Below the pieces are notes generated by a model. That model saw only the letters and a program-made list of their open reading frames with translations, was not told the origin of the DNA and made no database searches. A program made the position numbers and the translations under genes. Below, piece after piece: positions 16,997-24,307 of a stretch of DNA of 27,528 nt. The first letter of the stretch is position 1. The number at the start of each line of letters is the position of its first letter. This DNA comes from a virus: positions 1-27,528 of the IMG/VR virus record IMGVR_UViG_3300046048_000392. One strand, given 5' to 3'.

Positions 16997-17871
16997 GAGT
17001 AGCTCAGGCTCAGCCGATTCGTCCAGATGTTGTCCTCGTTGCCGTTCCCGTCCGCCCACTCGACGGTCGCATCCCCATCGCTCGCGAACGTGATCCGCTG
17101 AATCGCCCACACCGCGGCGCCTTCGGTGGATCCGGGCGCGGCTTTCCCGAGGTACAGCAGCTTCGGCGTGACGCCGGTATCATCGAGCCGTACGGCTTTC
17201 TTGGCCAAGGCGACTTCTCCATCCTTGAGCAACACCCCTTCGATCGTGACGCCGACATCGGCGGTGCGCTCGTTAATGACATCGACCAGCAGAGGGTCGG
17301 GCAACTGCGAGGAGTCGAGGACGCCTGTCAGCTGGCTCATGGCGATCGAGAGGAAGCTCTGCCACTGCGCGACGGCCGACAGGGGGACCTGACTGTTCAG
17401 TATTACCCCGATGATCTGCGAGAATGTGACCGCCCCACCCCCCGCGCTGGCTCCCGTGCCGAGCTCTGGACGACGATCGCGCACGTCGGCGATCGCTCCG
17501 CCCAGCGTATCGACCTCGTACATCGGGATCCAGTCGGGATAGGCGAAACCGATCGGGCGGGCGCGTACGACCCCAGCGCTCGAGCGTTCGATGTACGTCG
17601 TCGCGTTATCAGGCAGATCGATCGTGCCAGCCGGAGACAGGATCCACTCGTTCCCGCCGTCGATCATGCCCCCGAAATACGCGAACCGCAGGCCGAGGAA
17701 GCGCGTCGGATCGGCTGCGAACTGGTGGTGCACCATCGCATCGATCTGCCGCAGGTTCCGCGTAAGCCGCTGGAACAGCTGCTCGAGATCGGATAGCTGC
17801 GCCCAGCCGTAATCGAGCTGCTTCTCGGACGTCGAGAACCCGACGATGCCCCGGCCGAGCGGGTCGCTCAT
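16993..17871 (-). CDS. Tail fibre/receptor-binding-type protein
   Basis: A 292 aa protein with ATG at 17871, ATGA overlap with the upstream gene. Typical fibre pieces are 'MYEVDTLGGAIADVRDRRP' (about 117-136) and, at about 196-221, 'VDVINERTADVGVTIEGVLL' followed by KDG, the well-known fibre module 'IxE...GVTIDGVLLKDG' that ends shaft segments in many phage fibres. The N-terminal 60 residues are helical and may attach the fibre to the tail. The C-terminus is a beta segment. It forms an operon with the genes around it. Confidence 0.7.
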   Translation of the reverse strand: MSDPLGRGIVGFSTSEKQLDYGWAQLSDLEQLFQRLTRNLRQIDAMVHHQFAADPTRFLGLRFAYFGGMIDGGNEWILSPAGTIDLPDNATTYIERSSAGVVRARPIGFAYPDWIPMYEVDTLGGAIADVRDRRPELGTGASAGGGAVTFSQIIGVILNSQVPLSAVAQWQSFLSIAMSQLTGVLDSSQLPDPLLVDVINERTADVGVTIEGVLLKDGEVALAKKAVRLDDTGVTPKLLYLGKAAPGSTEGAAVWAIQRITFASDGDATVEWADGNGNEDNIWTNRLSLSYS

Positions 17872-18662
17872 CGCGGCGTACCCATGATGCGCGAGTACCA
17901 GATCGCGCGTTTTGCGCTCGACTGCAGCATCAGGCGCAGTTTCAGAAACTCTTCGCCATAATGCTCATCGGCCGGGATGTCGAGCACGGTGACGGGCGCG
18001 GTGGTCGGCGTCAGCGCTCCGGGGACGGTGGTCCCGTCGATCGATAGCCGATCGGCGCCGCCCGTGCCTCCGTGCATCGTGGCACCATCCCACGCGCCGA
18101 ACCCATCGCTGTCGGCCAGCGTGATGCTGTTTGCCCAGGTGCCGGGGGCGAGCGCGGTGATCTTGAGCGAATCGCCGGTCAGGACCTCCGCGGAGACCTG
18201 CCCGTTGCGCAGCGTCGAAGAGCAATACGCCGTGTACCCCACGTCGGCCGGATCTTCCTTGTTGATGGCCTGCACCAATCCGGGAGCCCAGACAGTACCG
18301 GGGGCGTACGTGAATGCGTTGGCGGCACATCCACCGAGGCTGTTTTTGAACGTGTAGACTTTCGAGCCGATCGTGTACGTGATACCGTCAAAGAGCAGGC
18401 CCGAGCGCGTGAAGGTCGCGACCGCGCGCGTGCCGGCGGCCCGCTCGAGGCCGTTCTGGTCGCAGAACGCGGCGTACAGGACGACCGGATACTGTGGGTG
18501 CAGGTAGATCCGGATGGCCGACCACTGGCCCACTGGCACGATGACCGCGTTATCGGTGAAAGCCAGCAGGCTCGTCTGCGAGACCGGATAGGGATCATCC
18601 GGATACAGTTGGATCATCTGCGCCGGGTGCCGGCGCGACGGGGCCCCCAGCAGCGTCGTCAT
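17868..18662 (-). CDS. Beta-rich virion protein, paralogue of the upstream gene
   Basis: A 264 aa protein starting at ATG 18662 (ATGA overlap). It aligns over its whole length with the upstream 261 aa gene: 'VPVGQWSAIRIYL' with 'VPIAPWDWVRLRI', 'AAFCDQNGLE' with 'LAFCDGFGQE', and the final 'HYGEEFLKLRLML' with 'HVGEPWLKVYLSG'. A domain with 'LFDGITYTIGSKVYTFKN' is of the kind common in phage appendage and baseplate-like proteins. The frame is open further upstream but that part overlaps the upstream gene and is not needed. Its place next to the fibre suggests an appendage part. Confidence 0.6.
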   Translation of the reverse strand: MTTLLGAPSRRHPAQMIQLYPDDPYPVSQTSLLAFTDNAVIVPVGQWSAIRIYLHPQYPVVLYAAFCDQNGLERAAGTRAVATFTRSGLLFDGITYTIGSKVYTFKNSLGGCAANAFTYAPGTVWAPGLVQAINKEDPADVGYTAYCSSTLRNGQVSAEVLTGDSLKITALAPGTWANSITLADSDGFGAWDGATMHGGTGGADRLSIDGTTVPGALTPTTAPVTVLDIPADEHYGEEFLKLRLMLQSSAKRAIWYSRIMGTPR

Positions 18663-19444
18663 GCGCCGTACCAGCCCATCGCCTCGAAATACGTGACCGC
18701 TGCTGGCGCGGCGATCCCGCTCAGGTAGACCTTGAGCCACGGCTCGCCCACATGCTCCGGGGTGGCATCGGTCACGCCCGGAATGTCGATCGTGGTAGGC
18801 GTGTCAGCGGTGATCGCGACCGGATCAGCCCCGATGTCACTGGCAGCCCCACCAGCGAGCGTAGCCGTGAACCCGGTAGCATTCGTGATGGTCTCGACCG
18901 TCGTCAGGGCGTTCCCAGCGGTCCCAGGAGCCTTCGCCCACACCCGGAACACGGTGGCGGTCCCTACGGCATACATCGTGGGATGGAGCGTCGTAGAGGC
19001 CGCGTAGGCCGTCCCAGCCCCATCGGCCAGCGTGACCGCGGCCACGAGGTTCGCGATCGACTCGGCCGTGGATGCGCCGATCTGGACGTACCCATCGGTA
19101 TCCGAGAGGGTGGTCCGGAAGTTGTACGTCTTGCCATTCAGGACGACCGTTTCGCCGTTGGCCGGCTGGCCTGAGAAGGTCAGGGCCCCGGTCGCGCGCG
19201 CGCCCGGCCCGAGTTCTTGCCCGAACCCATCGCAGAACGCCAGCGTCATCGTCGCATTCTGGTCAATCAGGATCCGGAGCCGCACCCAGTCCCACGGGGC
19301 GATCGGCACGTACCGGACATTCTCGAGGACGTCGATCGGCAGGATGTCGCCGGGGTTGAAGAGGTTCTTGAGCTTGGGGTTGCCTTCGGGCGAGGGAACG
19401 CCCTTCGACTGGGCGTTATCAAACACGTCAGCGATCGTCAGCAT
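18659..19444 (-). CDS. Beta-rich virion protein (first of a tandem pair)
   Basis: A 261 aa protein with ATG at 19444 and GGAG seven bases upstream. It contains a phage structural domain 'GETVVLNGKTYNFRTT' followed by 'STAESIANLVAAV' and 'WAKAPGTAGNALTTVETI', ending in 'TLAGGAA', a module seen in many phage tail proteins. A second beta segment follows (about 200-255). It is the first gene of the appendage cassette after the 65-bp gap with the upstream HTH gene, and has a paralogue immediately downstream. Confidence 0.65.
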   Translation of the reverse strand: MLTIADVFDNAQSKGVPSPEGNPKLKNLFNPGDILPIDVLENVRYVPIAPWDWVRLRILIDQNATMTLAFCDGFGQELGPGARATGALTFSGQPANGETVVLNGKTYNFRTTLSDTDGYVQIGASTAESIANLVAAVTLADGAGTAYAASTTLHPTMYAVGTATVFRVWAKAPGTAGNALTTVETITNATGFTATLAGGAASDIGADPVAITADTPTTIDIPGVTDATPEHVGEPWLKVYLSGIAAPAAVTYFEAMGWYGA

Positions 19445-19509
19445 GCTACGCTCCGGGGTTCAAAGGGAAAGGCGAACGCCCGAAGATAGGAATCGTGGGT
19501 TTTCGAGCG
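19445..19509 (-). promoter_or_regulatory. Short gap between HTH gene and appendage cassette
   Basis: This 65-bp gap is one of the few breaks in the block. On the minus strand it has a GGAG ribosome site for the 19444 start and a weak GGCG/CGCC hairpin near 19470. No convincing sigma-70-type promoter is visible. It could hold a promoter for the appendage genes, but nothing in it proves this. Confidence 0.2.
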
Positions 19510-19755
19510 CTACCGCTCCGAGGGGGGTTCTAGAATCTCGAGCGGCGCGCCACGCCACCAGAGTTGCAGTTTCATGCGGGCCGGATCGGTACCTGGCAGT
19601 TTCTTACAGGCCCGTTCCGCATGGTACTTGACGGTCGATTTTTCGATGTCGAGTCGGCGCCCGATCTCGACGTATTCATGACCGCGACCGACAAGCACGG
19701 CAACCAGCTGCTCCATCATCGTGAACGGTTCGGACGGCTGCAGTCGATCAGACAT
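19510..19755 (-). CDS. Free-standing LuxR/GerE-type helix-turn-helix protein
   Basis: An 81 aa protein with ATG at 19755, overlapping the upstream stop by 8 nt. Residues 15-55 carry 'MMEQLVAVLVGRGHEYVEIG', then RRLDIEKSTVKYHAERACKKL, a GerE-type HTH (consensus T-x-E...E-I-A-x-x-L...S-x-x-T-V-K-x-H...K-L). No receiver, sensor or autoinducer domain is attached. Within the late block it could be a late-gene activator, or it could be serving as small terminase since no canonical one is seen. The gene is well supported; the role is inference. Confidence 0.7.
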   Translation of the reverse strand: MSDRLQPSEPFTMMEQLVAVLVGRGHEYVEIGRRLDIEKSTVKYHAERACKKLPGTDPARMKLQLWWRGAPLEILEPPSER

Positions 19756-20107
19756 CGATCATGGCCTCTCCCTGCACCGCGGCATTGAGCATCAACTCGA
19801 CTTCGCGGCGCAGTTCCTCGGCTTTCGGGATGGGCAGTCCCTCGGCCTGATAGGCAGCGGCCAGATCCTTAACGCCTGTCTGGACCGCTTTCGTTGACCA
19901 ACTCTTCTGGACCTGACGAGTGGCATCGTCGATCCGCTCTTCGGCGGTTTCCGGTCGGACCGTCCGCGCCGGAATCCGCTCGAACGTGCCACGTTCGATG
20001 TACGCCATCCACCGTTCGCGCTCCTGCTCGAGTGCTCGGCGCGAGAGCCAGTGGTACAGCGTCGAGGCTGCCGCCCAGCCTACCGCGGCCCACAGGATGT
20101 TATCCAC
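19748..20107 (-). CDS. Small membrane-anchored helical protein
   Basis: A 119 aa protein from GTG 20107, overlapping the upstream stop by 8 nt; GGGGAT lies a few bases before. A hydrophobic helix (about 3-20, 'ILWAAVGWAAASTLYHWL') is followed by a mostly helical polar chain (coiled-coil-like about 22-110). An ATG at 20131 would add 8 residues. A type-II-like membrane protein, function unknown. It is between the terminase accessory genes and the HTH gene. Confidence 0.5.
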   Translation of the reverse strand: MDNILWAAVGWAAASTLYHWLSRRALEQERERWMAYIERGTFERIPARTVRPETAEERIDDATRQVQKSWSTKAVQTGVKDLAAAYQAEGLPIPKAEELRREVELMLNAAVQGEAMIDV

Positions 20108-20456
20108 CGGATCCCCGCTGTTCCGCGGCATCCAGCTGCTCGCGCACGTGCTGCCGCTGTTCTGGTGTCAGGTCGGCATAGTGCTTCGCCGGCCGGGTGA
20201 CGGTCTGGACGATCCAACGCCAGAGGCGCCGGTACCAGACGCGCTGCCGGCGCGCCCGCTCGTACCCACGAAGCGCGTCCATCAACTGCGAGCGGGTCAC
20301 GAGCTCGAACCCTTCAAAGACTCGTAAGAGCTCGCTTCGCGATACGGGACGATTGGGCCCCAGGTCGAGCCATTCGGCGATCGTCACGGGTTTCGGCGGG
20401 GTGGCCGGAGGCGTCCTCTTCCCCCGCGGGATGTACTTCGATTTTGACATGGCCAT
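20100..20456 (-). CDS. Basic Trp/Arg-rich small protein
   Basis: A 118 aa protein with ATG at 20456, overlapping the 3' end of the upstream membrane-protein gene by about 143 nt in another frame. Codons in the overlap are GC-rich in the third position in this frame, favouring it as real. It has 'VSRSELLRVFEGFELVTRS' (about 38-56), a basic amphipathic segment 'RRQRVWYRRLWRWIV' (about 69-83) and an acidic C-terminus. A later GTG start in the same frame (about 20309) would avoid the overlap but give a shorter protein. Unknown function. Confidence 0.5.
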   Translation of the reverse strand: MAMSKSKYIPRGKRTPPATPPKPVTIAEWLDLGPNRPVSRSELLRVFEGFELVTRSQLMDALRGYERARRQRVWYRRLWRWIVQTVTRPAKHYADLTPEQRQHVREQLDAAEQRGSGG

Positions 20457-20559
20457 GAACCACGAGCCAGAGGGCGCCGATGGCGCCCGTGAGCGTGAAC
20501 GCGACGGCCACGAAGACCGCCATCAGGAAAATCACCATGTTGGCCAGTTGCTCGAGCAT
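20314..20559 (-). CDS. Small membrane protein directly after terminase
   Basis: An 81 aa protein starting at ATG 20559, sharing TGATG with the terminase stop. The N-terminal hydrophobic stretch (about 8-35, 'MVIFLMAVFVAVAFTLTGAI') is one or two membrane passes, followed by a polar tail that overlaps the next gene. Only the first 35 residues clearly look coding; the tail could be a by-product of overlap. It may be an additional lysis or membrane factor. Confidence 0.45.
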   Translation of the reverse strand: MLEQLANMVIFLMAVFVAVAFTLTGAIGALWLVVHGHVKIEVHPAGEEDASGHPAETRDDRRMARPGAQSSRIAKRALTSL

Positions 20560-22094
20560 CAGTAGCCGTCCATTGAGAGGAGATTCGACCGTCGTGGCCG
20601 AACCTCGATTTTGGACCGGTGCCGCCGCCCGACCTCCATTTCATACGTCAAGACTGACTTCGACCACGCGCGAATATCGGCTTGCTGCCACGTGGGCATC
20701 GCGCGCCGCGGCCGACTCGCCAGCGCGTACCGGGTCTCGTCATAGTCGTCGTCGCCGCCCTCCCCCGTCATCGGATCGGCGTTCATTTTGAGCGCGTCTT
20801 CCGGATCGTCCGGATCGATCACCATCGAGGCGCAGGACTCGAACGCTTTGTGGTTCCCTTCGGTCTCCATCCAATAGACGTTCGGTTCTCCGTCCGCGCC
20901 GCCCGACTCGATCTCTTTCCAGGCGACCTGCTCGCGGAAGTTCTTGAGCCCCGCGGGCCGGCCGATGTTGGCTTTCGTCATAAGAATCGGCGGATCGAAC
21001 TGCGAGAACCGTTCGGCCGTCGAGGGGGTGGTCTCGTCGCCCCGCGCCTTATGTTCGGCCCAGCAGTCGTGGCCAGCCACCACGTACGAAAGCTCCGCGA
21101 CCGGGATCCGGTTGGCGATCCGTTCATGAATCCGCCGGTCGCTCATGCCACGACCACGGATCGTATCGAGCTTGAAGATCGTGCCGTCTTCATCGACCGC
21201 GTAGTGCCCGAACACCCACGGGTGCTGGTAGCCCCAGTCGAACGCGCCGAACTGGGTCCAGTGGGGCGGGATGGTGAACCGCGGGACGAAGTGCACATGC
21301 TCGTCGAGCTCCTCGAGTGCCATGCCGAAGCCAGCATCCCAGTCCCCCTCGAGCAGCTGCCGGCGGAGGGTCTGGGGCAGCGAGACCAGCGCAGCCATGT
21401 AGACCGGATCGTTCGCGTAGATCGGGTTGTCTGTGACCTTCGACGGGATGAACCGGCGGGTCCGCTCGACGAGCTCGCCTGAAGGGAGCGTGAGCGTATA
21501 CGTATAGATCCGCTCGCCCCGTTTCCCGCACTTGTCGATGAACCGGCGCTTGCACCACGGGTGCCCCGGCCGACCGGGGTTGCCGGTCCCGATCATCTGG
21601 CGCCGCACTTTCGGATTTGGGCACCGGTTCTCGGCAATCAACTCGATCCAGACGCGCTCATCAGCCAGATCGGCGACTTCATCGTACCCGATCGTGGCCC
21701 ACTCGCCACCGTGGTACAACTTGACCTCTTCGACCGTCTTACAGTGACCGAACTGGACGATCGCGCCGCCCGTACCGAGCGGGGTATCGGGATTCGGGAA
21801 GGTCCAGCGCTTGAGCGATCCATTCCAGACAGGCCGCTGCGCGAGCCGCGGGTAGTATCGGTGCGAGCGGTCGATGAGCTCTTGGACTTCGGGGAAGGTC
21901 TGGCGCAGGATGAGCGCCTTGTACCGATCGAGGTGGACCTGCTTGAGCGGCTTGATTAGGACCGCTTCCGACTTCGCACCCCCCTTCGCCCCGCCGAAGA
22001 AGATTTCGTCTTCGGTCGCGGACAAGAGTTCGGCCTGCCGGCGATGGATCGGCTTCCAGACGACCTCTTGGCCTTCCTCGAGGTCTACCCGCAT
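20559..22094 (-). CDS. terL: Terminase large subunit (packaging ATPase/nuclease)
   Basis: A 511 aa protein starting at ATG 22094, three bases from the upstream TAG. Walker A is GGAKGGAKS (34-42). The Walker B-like segment 'WATIGYDEV' (132-140) ends in D138/E139. A coupling motif 'GTGNPGRPG' lies at 169-177. The nuclease domain starts near 'LLEGDWDA' (247-254) and has Asp286 in 'FGAFDWGY', a further Asp in 'VAGHDCW', and a C-terminal acidic cluster 'DDDYDETRYAL'. It pumps DNA into the prohead through the portal and cuts it. Complete, with no frameshift. Confidence 0.92.
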   Translation of the reverse strand: MRVDLEEGQEVVWKPIHRRQAELLSATEDEIFFGGAKGGAKSEAVLIKPLKQVHLDRYKALILRQTFPEVQELIDRSHRYYPRLAQRPVWNGSLKRWTFPNPDTPLGTGGAIVQFGHCKTVEEVKLYHGGEWATIGYDEVADLADERVWIELIAENRCPNPKVRRQMIGTGNPGRPGHPWCKRRFIDKCGKRGERIYTYTLTLPSGELVERTRRFIPSKVTDNPIYANDPVYMAALVSLPQTLRRQLLEGDWDAGFGMALEELDEHVHFVPRFTIPPHWTQFGAFDWGYQHPWVFGHYAVDEDGTIFKLDTIRGRGMSDRRIHERIANRIPVAELSYVVAGHDCWAEHKARGDETTPSTAERFSQFDPPILMTKANIGRPAGLKNFREQVAWKEIESGGADGEPNVYWMETEGNHKAFESCASMVIDPDDPEDALKMNADPMTGEGGDDDYDETRYALASRPRRAMPTWQQADIRAWSKSVLTYEMEVGRRHRSKIEVRPRRSNLLSMDGY

Positions 22095-22095
22095 G

Positions 22096-22365
22096 CTACT
22101 TCGTGAACGGCAGCTTCAGCTGCGACAGACTGGATAGGAGCGCTTTGCCGGCCGCATGATCGTACACGACCACGGCGACCACGATGACGATGATATGGAA
22201 CACCGCCTCCGTGATCTCGATCGAGGGCGCCGTATTCGTGCGCAGCGGCAGCACGACGAACTTGACGATCAGCAGCGCGGCACTGACCAGCAGGAGAAAC
22301 AGGGCCAGCACCGTCCGAACGAGGCGTCCTACCGCCAACGGTTCGCCATTGCTTGTCGAGACCAT
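22096..22365 (-). CDS. Holin-like two-TM protein
   Basis: An 89 aa protein if started at ATG 22365, sharing TGATG with the upstream gene; the longer open frame upstream (to 22455) is Arg-rich and overlaps that gene. Two hydrophobic segments, about 16-38 ('LALFLLLVSAALLIVKFVVL') and 49-67 ('VFHIIVIVVAVVVYDH'), joined by a short polar turn, with charged ends and a Lys-containing C-terminus. Size and topology suit a class II holin. It lies between a spanin-like gene and the terminase, as phage lysis genes sometimes do. Lysis role inferred; no endolysin in the window. Confidence 0.55.
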   Translation of the reverse strand: MVSTSNGEPLAVGRLVRTVLALFLLLVSAALLIVKFVVLPLRTNTAPSIEITEAVFHIIVIVVAVVVYDHAAGKALLSSLSQLKLPFTK

Positions 22366-23069
22366 CAGAGACCTCCCGCGATCAGGGTACCTGCCACACC
22401 CACTCCGATCCCGACCACCAGTGCGGTCGTGCGCGAGGGACAGGGGACCAGCCACAGAATCTTACACTGCCGACTGGCCTCCCAGCGCGCCAGCAGCGGT
22501 TCGAGCACCCCTATTCGGGCTTCGGCGGTATCGGCACGGAGAGTCGCAGCCAGGACTTGCCGGCTGAGCGCCTCGAGGCGAAGGGCGCGGGCATCAGCCA
22601 GCGTGCCGAGCGCCGTGTTTTCGCGCTCGAGCTGATCCACGCGCAACAGCCGACCGGCGAGTACCCGAACCCCAGCAGAATCGGTCGCGTAGAGCTGTTG
22701 GTCTCCCACGTGAACCGGGTGCAGCCGCAGTGGTGGCAGCAGATCCGCCAGCGGCGCGAGCGCCACGCTATCCACTTCGATCTGAGCCAGCCGGCGAAGC
22801 GCGGCGAGCGCCGAATCGGCCGTCCGTTCATGGCGTGCGAGCTCCCGATCGACCGCGGCGAGCGAGTCCTCGATCTGGCGTAACGAGTCGCGGTGCGCCC
22901 GGAGCGTCCCTGATACAGCCAGCACGGTCGCGGTTTCCCGCTCGAGGGCTGCCTGCTGGGCATCCAGACTGGCATCCCAGCGGCCGAGCAGGTACAGGAG
23001 CAGGGCCCCGGCACCGACGAGCAGCGCCAGTCGGACCCACGGCCATACCTCGCGGTACGGATTCGTCAC
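22365..23069 (-). CDS. Spanin-like protein with N- and C-terminal membrane segments
   Basis: A 234 aa protein starting at GTG 23069, two bases after the upstream stop. The N-terminal TM is about 12-28 ('VRLALLVGAGALLLYLLG'), followed by a long coiled coil (about 32-100 and 140-200) and a C-terminal part 'CKILWLVPCPSRT' leading to a second hydrophobic segment (about 214-234). A membrane helix with periplasmic coiled coil resembles the i-spanin Rz type, but a second TM at the far end is not normal for Rz. Membrane-fusion function is inference. No separate outer-membrane spanin lipoprotein gene is apparent. Confidence 0.5.
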   Translation of the reverse strand: MTNPYREVWPWVRLALLVGAGALLLYLLGRWDASLDAQQAALERETATVLAVSGTLRAHRDSLRQIEDSLAAVDRELARHERTADSALAALRRLAQIEVDSVALAPLADLLPPLRLHPVHVGDQQLYATDSAGVRVLAGRLLRVDQLERENTALGTLADARALRLEALSRQVLAATLRADTAEARIGVLEPLLARWEASRQCKILWLVPCPSRTTALVVGIGVGVAGTLIAGGL

Positions 23070-23071
23070 GA

Positions 23072-23593
23072 TCAGGCCGGAATGAGCTCAAGTTGCTGCT
23101 GCCTCAGGACCTCGCCGAACCGCCGCACGTCTTCCCGGTACGCACCCCAGCGTGCGACAACCGCCGTGAACTCTTCGACATCGTGCTCGAGCAGACAGTA
23201 CCGCTCGTGGTCGTCGATCCCGCAGTGCGAGAGCTCGTGGTCGAGCACGGCGAGCCGCTTGACGAGCGGCATGCCTTTCCAGAGCTCCCAGTTGACGATC
23301 AGGACGAAATCTTCGCCCGTGATGGTCTTCCAGAGGCCACTGACGAGGCTCATGCGCGCGATCTTGGCGCGACCGCGCCCGCCCAGCTTCTCGGCGAACA
23401 GACAGCGGAGTTTGGCATTTACGAGGTGCGGATACAGCCGCCGCACGAGCTCGCTGAGCAGCGCGGAGACCTGGGGTGCCTCCGTGTATTTCTCGTCCGT
23501 GTTCCATACCGCCGGAATGGTCGTCCGACTTACGATCGCCCCGAACTCGTCCCGGCTGCCAGCGAATGCCTCAGGCCACTGTTCGATTGTCAT
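23072..23593 (-). CDS. Putative phage metallopeptidase (HExxH)
   Basis: A 173 aa protein starting at ATG 23593 (ATGA overlap with the HNH gene); the frame continues upstream but only as out-of-frame HNH sequence. It has the HExxH zinc site HELSH at 119-123, preceded by 'VLD' and followed by CGID, and a downstream acidic or His cluster 'EHDVEEF' (136-142) that could give the third ligand. The N-terminal part includes 'RCLFAEKLGGRGRAKIARMS'. The overall pattern matches the putative phage metallopeptidase family (PF18894, PhageMetallopep) of known phages, which has a conserved HELCHCG-like site. Substrate unknown. Not a typical endolysin. Confidence 0.75.
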   Translation of the reverse strand: MTIEQWPEAFAGSRDEFGAIVSRTTIPAVWNTDEKYTEAPQVSALLSELVRRLYPHLVNAKLRCLFAEKLGGRGRAKIARMSLVSGLWKTITGEDFVLIVNWELWKGMPLVKRLAVLDHELSHCGIDDHERYCLLEHDVEEFTAVVARWGAYREDVRRFGEVLRQQQLELIPA

Positions 23594-23937
23594 GTCGTCC
23601 TCACGATGCCGAAAGGAAGCGGTTCTGCGAGTTGGATGAAATCGCCATCGAAGTCGCGCGCGAGCCACTGGGCGAGCGCCTCGAGATCGACGGCGTACCG
23701 GGTTTCGAAGCTCTGACGGCCGATCGTATGGAGCGCGCCGCCGCCCGCGGTATGGTGCCACGAGCACATCGGCGTCCCGTTCCCGATCGACGGAACGTCT
23801 TTGCCTCCGATCCCGCTGTGGTGATTGTGGCTGAACTCGATCCGGCCGCTGCACTCGCCCGAGTGCTGTGCGACGCAGCGGAATCCGGCGCGGACGAACG
23901 CTTCGAAGCACTGGTCACGGTCAGGTACGCTGGCCAT
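23590..23937 (-). CDS. HNH endonuclease
   Basis: A 115 aa protein starting at ATG 23937. The zinc-finger/HNH core has Cys21 and Cys29 ('GFRCVAQHSGECSG'), a 'HNHHSGIGGKD' segment (37-47), Cys58 and His61-62 ('PMCSWHH'), then 'HTIGRQSFETRY'. This is a compact betabetaalpha-metal nuclease. It overlaps the upstream unknown gene by 17 nt and the metallopeptidase by 4. HNH proteins next to terminase are often required for DNA packaging in phages with a cos or unit-length cut; here it is three genes away from terL. Not clearly a homing endonuclease, as it interrupts no gene. Confidence 0.8.
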   Translation of the reverse strand: MASVPDRDQCFEAFVRAGFRCVAQHSGECSGRIEFSHNHHSGIGGKDVPSIGNGTPMCSWHHTAGGGALHTIGRQSFETRYAVDLEALAQWLARDFDGDFIQLAEPLPFGIVRTT

Positions 23938-24307
23938 TGTAGACCAGATCCCAGTACAGGCCGACCTGCCAGTGTTTGCCCGTCTTGAGCCGGATGTCGG
24001 CTTCCATCGGCAGGTAGCCAGCCCGACGCACCCGGATCACCACCCGCCGGCCCACGGGCCGAATCACGAGGACTTCTTCGAACGTGACCGTTTCGCAGAA
24101 GTAGGTCGTGAACGGCTTCCCGTGTTTCACCCGCTCGTCGAAGACGGCCACCGACCAGTCGGCCGGGGCCTGCGGACCGCGCCAGATGGGCGTAATCACG
24201 AGCGCTTTGCCATCGAGGGTGATGTCGAGCCGCTGGACGCACTCGCCCCGCACGGCGTCGGCCCAGACAAACGGCCGATCGAAGCACGGGTAGATGAAAT
24301 CTCTCAC
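23921..24307 (-). CDS. Uncharacterised phage protein
   Basis: A 128 aa product from GTG 24307 (GTGA overlap with the upstream stop). The longer open frame upstream to 24646 reads as Arg/Pro-rich antisense-type sequence inside the membrane protein gene and is rejected. The protein opens 'VRDFIYPCFDRPFVWADAV' and is mixed alpha/beta, with 'VIRPVGRRVVIRVRR' and a C-terminal 'GLYWDLVYN'. I see no known motif. It lies between a membrane protein and the HNH nuclease. Confidence 0.45.
   Translation of the reverse strand: MRDFIYPCFDRPFVWADAVRGECVQRLDITLDGKALVITPIWRGPQAPADWSVAVFDERVKHGKPFTTYFCETVTFEEVLVIRPVGRRVVIRVRRAGYLPMEADIRLKTGKHWQVGLYWDLVYNGQRT

Noticed and set aside
16997-17110. N-terminal extension of the SPOUT-like protein
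   Set aside because: Overlaps the upstream fibre gene in another frame and looks non-protein; GTG at 16996 with GTGA overlap is the more likely start.
22365-22455. Longer N-terminus for the holin-like gene
   Set aside because: Arg/Gly/Asp-rich, read out of frame from the spanin-like gene; the TGATG start at 22365 gives a normal holin-like length.
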